From NCBI RefSeq assembly GCF_011075055.1, contig NC_058155.1, positions 372,001 to 436,000 of the forward strand: 64,000 nt of DNA, written 5' to 3'. The notes under the pieces are model-generated. The model was not told where the DNA came from. It worked only from the letters and a program-made list of their open reading frames with translations, and searched no databases. The DNA comes from Mangifera indica. Its lineage: Eukaryota > Streptophyta > Magnoliopsida > Sapindales > Anacardiaceae. The position numbers and the translations under genes were made by a program. Below are positions 57,640 to 64,000 of the stretch, piece by piece (position 1 is the stretch's first letter; each line of letters starts with the position of its first letter).

Positions 57640-59100
57640 CATCCATTATGAAATTCTACTAGTTATCTTGGTTCACCTTATGTTTCTCTTGCCCTTTTAG
57701 ACACATTTATGTCTGATAGATCTAAGATGCCATATATTAGGCCTAAGTTTTGATGCATCAATGAGATCATGGCTCGAGCTCTTACTACTAAAGCACTTGA
57801 TCTTGCATTCTATAAGTTGACCATCTTCAAGCAAGCTCAGTCCTTTCCACATTGGTGTTAGGTGATGAGTAAAGCATACGATGTCATCATTTGAAATAAC
57901 ACATGGTTTCTTGTTCTTGTTTGTTTCCTCAACAAAATTTGGTATATTGTCATTAGGCTTACAAGGTCAAACATCGTGCTAATGGGTTTGTTGAGAGGTA
58001 TAAGGCTCATCTGATTACTAAGTTTTCACTAATAGACTGGTGTAGACGTTGTAGATACATTTAATCTTGTTGTCAAGCCAACTATTATCTATGCTATTCT
58101 TGCTTTCATAACCATGTATGACTGGGCATTATGTCGACTTGATGTCAAGAATGCATTTCTTCAAGGGTATCTCTTTGAAAAACTATTCATTGAGTAACCT
58201 CCTAATTTAATCGACCTTAGTTGACTATCTCATGTTTGTATTTTAGTAAGACTATTTATGGCCTTAAACAAGCACCTTAAGTGTGGTATTATCGGTTGTA
58301 CTTATTTCTACTTGACTATGAGTTTGTCAATAATCAGTATGATCCCCTACTGTTCGTTCACTAAATATCCACATTTATTGTAATTTTGCTTATTTATATG
58401 GATGGTTTGGTTGTTATTGGTTTTGATTCATTGACTGTTACAAATTATATCACTATTCTATACTTAGCCTTTGTTTGTCCAGACTTGGGTACACTTGGTT
58501 TCTTCCTTGGTATGGAATTTGTTCAATAGTCTACCACTTTACAGTTATCTTAGCATCATTACATAATAGACATGTTTCGATGCTTCCAACTTAACTTGTG
58601 CACTCCTTAGGCTATAACTTTTATTAGTTCTAAAATATCACTAGTTAATGATGTCCTATTTGTAGAAGCTACACTTTATAGTAGAATGGTTAGTTTTGTT
58701 GTTAATTAGGTCACTTAGTGTTTGTCTGTACCTATACATAGATACATGTGTGTAATCAAGCACATTATTTGGTATATTAAAGCCACCCTGTTTCATGGCC
58801 TCATTTTTCATTGTGACTCTAACCTTCATCTTCTTGCTTATTTAGATACTGATTGAGTTGTTATTGTTTCCATATAACAATGTATCACTAGTGATTGCAT
58901 TTTTCTTGGCAGTAACCTTGTTTGTTAGACTATTAAAAAACAGGTTGTTATGTCCTACTCTAATACTGAGTTTGAGTATCGTGCAATCGCATATATGATT
59001 GTTGATGTTCAGGGGTTTTGTTATATTTTATAAGAGTTTGGTAATTGTCTGAAGAAAAAGATACGATCACATATATTTTCAAGTTCTGTGAACTCCTACT
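57640..59100 (+). pseudogene. Ale-like copia reverse transcriptase / RNase H relic
   Basis: In-order blocks with many stops and shifts: NNTWFLVLV (about 57897), VDVVDTFNLVVKPTIIYAIL, WALCRLDVKNAFLQGYLFEK, SHVCILVRLFMAL, FCLFIWMVWLLLV at the catalytic position in a broken frame, SLGSNLVCWTIKKQ-like and FEYRAIAYMIVDVQG (to about 59040). This order matches Ale/Retrofit-type plant copia pol. A GTGGGGGAGT polypurine tract follows at 59106. Confidence 0.7.
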
Positions 59101-59105
59101 ACAAT

Positions 59106-59380
59106 TGTGGGGGAGTCTTAAATGACATAAATTTTCTTATTTGGTCAAATTTTGATTTCATTCGATTTTGGTTATTTTGATTCAAGCTAATTCTGATTTG
59201 ATTTGATTTTGATTCAATAAGATTCTGATTTGGTGTATATTATTTTTTCTATTTTGTAGGATTATAATTCCTTTTTAGACTGCATGGTAATACTATAAAT
59301 TATACAACATTTCATCAATAAGATTCATTTAATGATAACTCAATTTATAATTCTTCAGTCATATCTAACTTTCTCATTGA
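59106..59380 (+). repeat. Polypurine tract and probable 3' LTR of the Ale-like copia
   Basis: GTGGGGGAGT (59106-59115) is followed by a short AT-rich block consistent with the 200-300-bp LTRs of Ale elements. Its right end is not certain. ATACTATAAATTATACAACA near 59290 resembles an LTR leader. Confidence 0.4.
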
Positions 59381-61130
59381 TTTTTTACTAAATATCTTCT
59401 GACAAAAAATTCCATGACTACATATTTAAATGCTCTATGATATTCAAAGGTTAAAGAAATTTCAACCTTTCTAAAATCAAAAGGAGTGTTAGCATGTCCA
59501 ATAAGCAATTCTAAAGAAAAGTTTTTAGGATCAAAAAGTTATTGACTTACCTGTTGATAATTGTTTAAAGAAAAAGATACAATCTTCTTGTCTCCTGAAT
59601 ATTTCAGGACATTATTTGCCTTATGTTCATTTACTTATGCTTTTTTATTTTTTGTATAGAAAAACACAAAGAGCAAAGAATGTACGTAGCAACATCTATT
59701 TTTCTGTGTTTATCTTTGCTTAAAAATATATTTGCCAAGTAGTTGGGATTTCAAAATCTCAACTGTTATAAACTACTAATAATTACCAAGGGTAATGTAG
59801 TCAAATCCTATCTTAAGGGTAATTTAGGTAATTCTTTCATTATATGGACATGGGTCAGGTCAATCCATCATGGGTGGACTAAGCCCAATATCTCCTATTC
59901 ATACATGATAGGTGATCCATATCAAAACTTTTACACAAAAATTTCATAGAACGAAACATTTCATATTGGCAAACGTGTTATGCAACCTTGCGAATTACCT
60001 ACACTTAGAAGCTAATTTACTATGCATATGTTAGAAACAACATAGTCACTTCAACCTGAATAAAATGATAAAACATTAGTCTCACAGTATTGTAGACTTA
60101 CTCGATAATACTAGCTTCCTTTAATCTCTCATTTATCATTATGTTATTTTCCTATGTATCTATGATCAAGCCTATTCTCTCATATGATTGACAAAATCGA
60201 TCAACCAATGGACATACATAATATATAAGTTTTCCTTTTATACTCGAAATTTCTTAATTTAAACTGAACTGTTTTTCTAATCATGTTTCATAGACCAAAT
60301 CTATTGTGACTATAGGTATTAAGCTAAGATAGAAAATACTAAGAGTAAAAGTCAAACAAAAGTAAAAAGTCTAAGGGTACCAAATGAGGTAATCCCCATA
60401 AAGTCTCATATAGTGAGAGAGTAGAGATTCATCTTCTCACTACTTCAAATGGTCGTCTTATTTATGTACAAATGGTATAAATCATGTGCTAAAATGTGTA
60501 TTTTCTCAAATGTCATTACCAATATTGTACAAATTTTAGTTCAGTTGCAGTACCCAGTGCCTAACTTGAGTTCTTAATCATCTCTCCAATCTTGCAAGTA
60601 TTATTATTTATTAAGAACTTATATCAAACATTCACAAGTTATTTGGATGTAAGGAATCCAAACCAGTCATTGCAAAATTTATCAATTCATAAGCTTATCT
60701 AGATTAATCATGAAGGAAACATGTCTAATAATAGTAATTCGTTTCTTAAGTAATTCTTCTCCTTTTTGTATGCTTTCTCAATGCTATTATTCTTAAGAAA
60801 TGTCTCATCTTTGCAAGCTCTCTGAGCATCAAAAGTTATTGCTTATATGAGTGAGTCAATCTTAAACTTATGTGACATTATGATCTTGTTAAGTTTTCAA
60901 AATAATGTGTATTGTGAAATATTAATAATTCAAATATATGGATGAAGGCAAAAACAAACTTAAATTCTTTGGATTTCAACATTGTGTTACAAGTACAATA
61001 TATAATCAACAATTCATCTATTATAGTATACGCAAACCAAAAGTTTAGCATGTATAAGATATATGTCTCTCAGAATCAATTTAGTTAAACGATTAACAAC
61101 CATATTATACGTAGAAATATATTATACAAT
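59381..61130. other. AT-rich sequence, no gene recognised
   Basis: Only chance ORFs. It may hold the 3' LTR of the minus-strand copia relic to its right. GAAGAAAAAGATACGATC near 59050 recurs as AAAGAAAAAGATACAATC near 59567. Confidence 0.35.
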
Positions 61131-61860
61131 CACTTCCTTCTTCAAATAATGTCTCTATCAAAGTTATATCTAATGTTGATATGTTTGGTTTTATTAGGGA
61201 ATTTAGGATCTTTTGTGAAAGTTATCGTAATTTGATTATCATAATATACGACTATTGGATCAACGACTTTGGGCTATACACCCAAATTCTCAAAAAATCT
61301 TATTAACCAAACAAGTTCTTGCATAGTTGTAGAGTAGGTTACAAATTTGGCTTCCATTATGGATAAAAATATGCATGTCTATTTCTTACTGCTTTAAAAT
61401 ATGACACCCTTTAAGAGTAAAAAAAATATAGCTAGAATTTGATTTGCATTGGTCTACATCACCACTCTAATTGGCATCTGAATAACCAACAATATATAAA
61501 TCTGATCCTTCATAGCATAAACAGTAATCCACTGTGCTTTTCAGATATCTTAATATTCATTTGATAGTTTTCTAGTGTTCTCTTCCAAGGTTTTATTGAT
61601 ATCGACTAACCAACTAAAAAGTAAAGCAAACATCAGAGAATATACATATCATAACATACATGAGACTTCTAACTGTATTCAAATAAAGTGCTAAGAACAT
61701 TTCATTTTTCTCATTTTGAGTCTTGGGACACATTTCTTAGTTTAACAAATTGTCTTTTGACATAAGATTATCTATAGGTTTACAGTTCGCCATGTTGAAT
61801 CGTTCTAAAATCTTTTAGATATAACACTTTTATGACAAAGCCAAAAGTTTCTTAGAATAT
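61131..61860 (-). pseudogene. Minus-strand copia reverse transcriptase / RNase H relic
   Basis: On the minus strand from about 61830: LERFNMANCKPIDN-like, SLMYVMICIF-like in broken frames, YEGSDLYIVGYSDAN-like, SGDVDQCKS and GYIFFTLKG (about 61450), then YDNQITITFTKDPKFPNKTK and HINIRYNFDRDII (61240-61145). This is the connection and RNase H end of a Ty1/copia pol different from its plus-strand neighbours. Many stops. Confidence 0.7.
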
Positions 61861-61949
61861 CTATTTTAATTTTAACCCCTAAAATATAATATGTGTCACC
61901 TATATATTTCATTTCACCTTAAATAAAATTGTGACGAGATGATCAGATA

Positions 61950-63300
61950 ATTAATTGTGAGAACCTTATTCACATATTAGATGACCAATCTAAAAATATC
62001 CATAATCCCGATATTACAATGATGACTTGGGATTATCATAGGTGTGTTTATTAGATTGACCCTATTAGAGGATATCCATATAGATGGTTGTTCTAGTGTC
62101 TATGAAACAAATCCGTTAAGCACTACGAATGTATGTGATCTTTTGACTAGAGGTCGTCAGACTGTCTTTTGTAAGGGTCAGTATGGTTTGACATTATCCA
62201 ACGTATCACTATAATAAGTGCATCATAAAGGTAGAGAACGCCCATATCGTGAGATACATAGAAGCTATGGTTGATCAATAAAAGATTCTTTAGTCTTAAG
62301 CAAAGGAGAAGATATCTTATATGCGAATGCTGAAAGACATTTATGATTGCTTAAATCTATTGCCATAGTGGGATAAGGTTGTAGCCTAATTTGTGTAAGT
62401 CATTAATGTGTATCAGCTCATACTGAGGAACTACTAAGTTAGATACACTTTCATGTCTCAGCTTCGAGAGATATCAACTGATAAAAGGATTGAATTGCAT
62501 GTAATTGTGATGTTGAAAACGTTTATAGGGATGTTTGCTGACACTTTATTGTCCAGGTTGCCATGACGTTTTGCTAGAGGCCAATCTTAGTCTATGTTTG
62601 AATTTGACTTGAATTCAAACACTACTAATTTGATAGAGAACTTATGGGTCACACGCATTAAGAGGTTAATATACGAACCAAGAGGCAAGGATCGTTTGAT
62701 GACAATGTTAAGATTATGAAAGAGAGAAACATATGGATGCATTTTAACTAGAATCATTCGGTGTGCATGATGTCACGTGGCATCATGCAAATGCACCACA
62801 TGGTTTTGACTAGACCTATTTAAGAGTCTAGTCAAGTAAGGCCAAATGATATATGCGAGTCAACTGGCTAAATTAACTCATAGGTAGAGTTAGAATCCTA
62901 ATTTAATTAGGATTCCTATGCACTAAAATTTTTAATAAACTAAGAATCTTAATTTAATAAGAACTCTTGGACACCTTATAATCTTAGTAGTTATAGTCCT
63001 ATCTAACTTAGGATTCATGCATACCTTACAAATAAAGGTGTTTAGTTTGAGTAAATTTTTTTTTTTACAACATAAAAACCCTAAACACATTTATTCCAAA
63101 CACATCTCTATACTTAGAATCCTGTTGTGCAAGCTTTCATTGTTGTAATCTAATTTACAAGATCCAGTCAACAGAAGCCTTAGTGGCCTTCTTTTTGGAT
63201 TGTCTCCCGTTCGTACTCTATGTGGATACCAAGGTGCTGCCTTATAAAGGTTGGATAACGATCTTTACATAGCTACGTGAGGTCTTAAAGGAGCCAACAA
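61950..63300 (+). repeat. Copia LTR, family copy C
   Basis: Diverged relative of copies A and B in the same orientation. Landmarks are GGTCAGTATGGTTTGACATT (62177), GTTGCCATGACGTTTTGCTA (62559), GGGTCACACGC (62647) and CCAAGGTGCTGCCTTATAAA (63230). GGTTGGATAACGATC follows. It is followed within 200 bp by sequence matching the gag leader of copy B, so it is a 5' LTR whose element continues beyond the window. Confidence 0.55.
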
Positions 63301-63479
63301 TGCAGGTATAATTTATAAATACCTTATGTGTGTTTAATATGTTCATGAATCTATGAATTAAAACGAGTATCTTGGATGGGTTTTAGGATCTTTGATATAT
63401 TTTTAAAATTTTTAAAATTCACTACACTATTGGTTATTGACATCCTAAAACTTTATAGTGGTAATTATTGAAGACTGGA

Positions 63480-64000
63480 GGCGAAAGGGACAAAAGCAAA
63501 GATAAAGACCCGAAGACAAAATATTCACTTAGGTTGACCAATTAGACCTTTTTTAGCTTGAGAGGTTTAACATTAGTTATGGTTGTGTACTAACCTATTT
63601 TAATTTTACGTTATTGGATGGATGTGAATGGTTATATTTTTCCAAATATCACCTAACATGTGACATAAAATTTGATGAGACCAATTAATTAAAAACCTTC
63701 AATTTAAATATTAAGTTAAAAATTAAATTGGTGCATTTCCATATGATACCCTAATTAAGCCTTTGTTCATTGGAAACTTATTTGCCAAAGCTAAGGGTAC
63801 ATTTCTACCAGGTGGAAAATTAAGAGATGTTTATATTAGGTCTGACTTAACTAGTGTAATTTGCTTGTTCACCAAAATAAAGATGAAGTATGTTAGACAC
63901 ATGAGTAAGGAATGCATTTTTTATGCTAGGTGATATGTAGTATCCGCCCTGTTGATATTGAAAGTCGCTGCATGATTTGTTAAATGAAAACCTGACTTAA
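63480..64000 (+). pseudogene. Start of gag region, copia family copy C (runs off the window)
   Basis: Aligns by eye with 55430-55930 over about 500 bp. Shared landmarks include CATCTAACATG / CACCTAACATG, AATGATACC / ATGATACCC, TTGCTTGTTTGTCAAAG / TTGCTTGTTCACCAAA, and GTGATATGTAGTATC in both. The frame is broken. Confidence 0.6.

Overview
This is an AT-rich stretch of a flowering-plant nuclear chromosome, probably from a dicot. The signs are a 22-exon plant-type gene with GT-AG introns, and nested plant LTR retrotransposons of the Tekay/Del-like, Reina-like, Athila and several Ty1/copia types. Mutator-like and hAT-like DNA elements are also present. The species cannot be named from the sequence. 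I see no rRNA or tRNA gene, no CRISPR array and no prokaryotic feature.

The only gene that looks functional is DRP2 on the + strand (13217-24688), encoding a dynamin-related GTPase of the DRP2 class. The 22 exons join without a frame break into 2,787 nt (928 residues plus stop), giving a GTPase domain, middle/stalk, PH domain, GTPase effector domain and a Ser/Pro-rich tail. Its introns hold a solo LTR with perfect 5-bp target-site duplications, a 31-bp sequence present in two introns, and a strong hairpin.

Layout, left to right. 1-6360: a heavily mutated Tekay/Del-like Ty3/gypsy element. 6880-10655: remains of a Mutator-like element, with an Ulp1-type protease (+) and a MURA transposase (-) tail to tail. 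10705-11622: a 900-bp non-autonomous Mutator-like element with 9-bp target-site duplications and long inverted repeats, carrying a LINE reverse-transcriptase fragment. 11623-12300: degenerate tandem repeats. 12593-12610: an 18-G run. 12841-25392: DRP2. 25393-27001: an hAT-like element with 8-bp target-site duplications just past the DRP2 3' end, apparently carrying pieces of a cellular gene. 28465-28575: an isolated exon relic of a WD40/TPR gene. 30820-31023: a second copy of the Ulp1 3' end. 31-64 kb: a retrotransposon graveyard. It contains copia remnants, a nearly intact Reina-like chromovirus (35671-40547), and a 10-kb Athila (40617-50662) inserted into the YVDD motif of a copia reverse transcriptase. 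It also contains members of one copia family with long LTRs, an Ale-like copia remnant and a minus-strand copia remnant.

The protein-coding elements are broken mostly by stops that fit C-to-T or G-to-A change, as expected for long-methylated repeats. I found no convincing new multi-gene system. The most informative observations are the nested insertions dated by their target duplications and the two DNA elements that carry foreign coding fragments. DRP2 boundaries were read by eye and should be good to 1-2 nt. Boundaries of decayed elements are approximate unless a target duplication is given.
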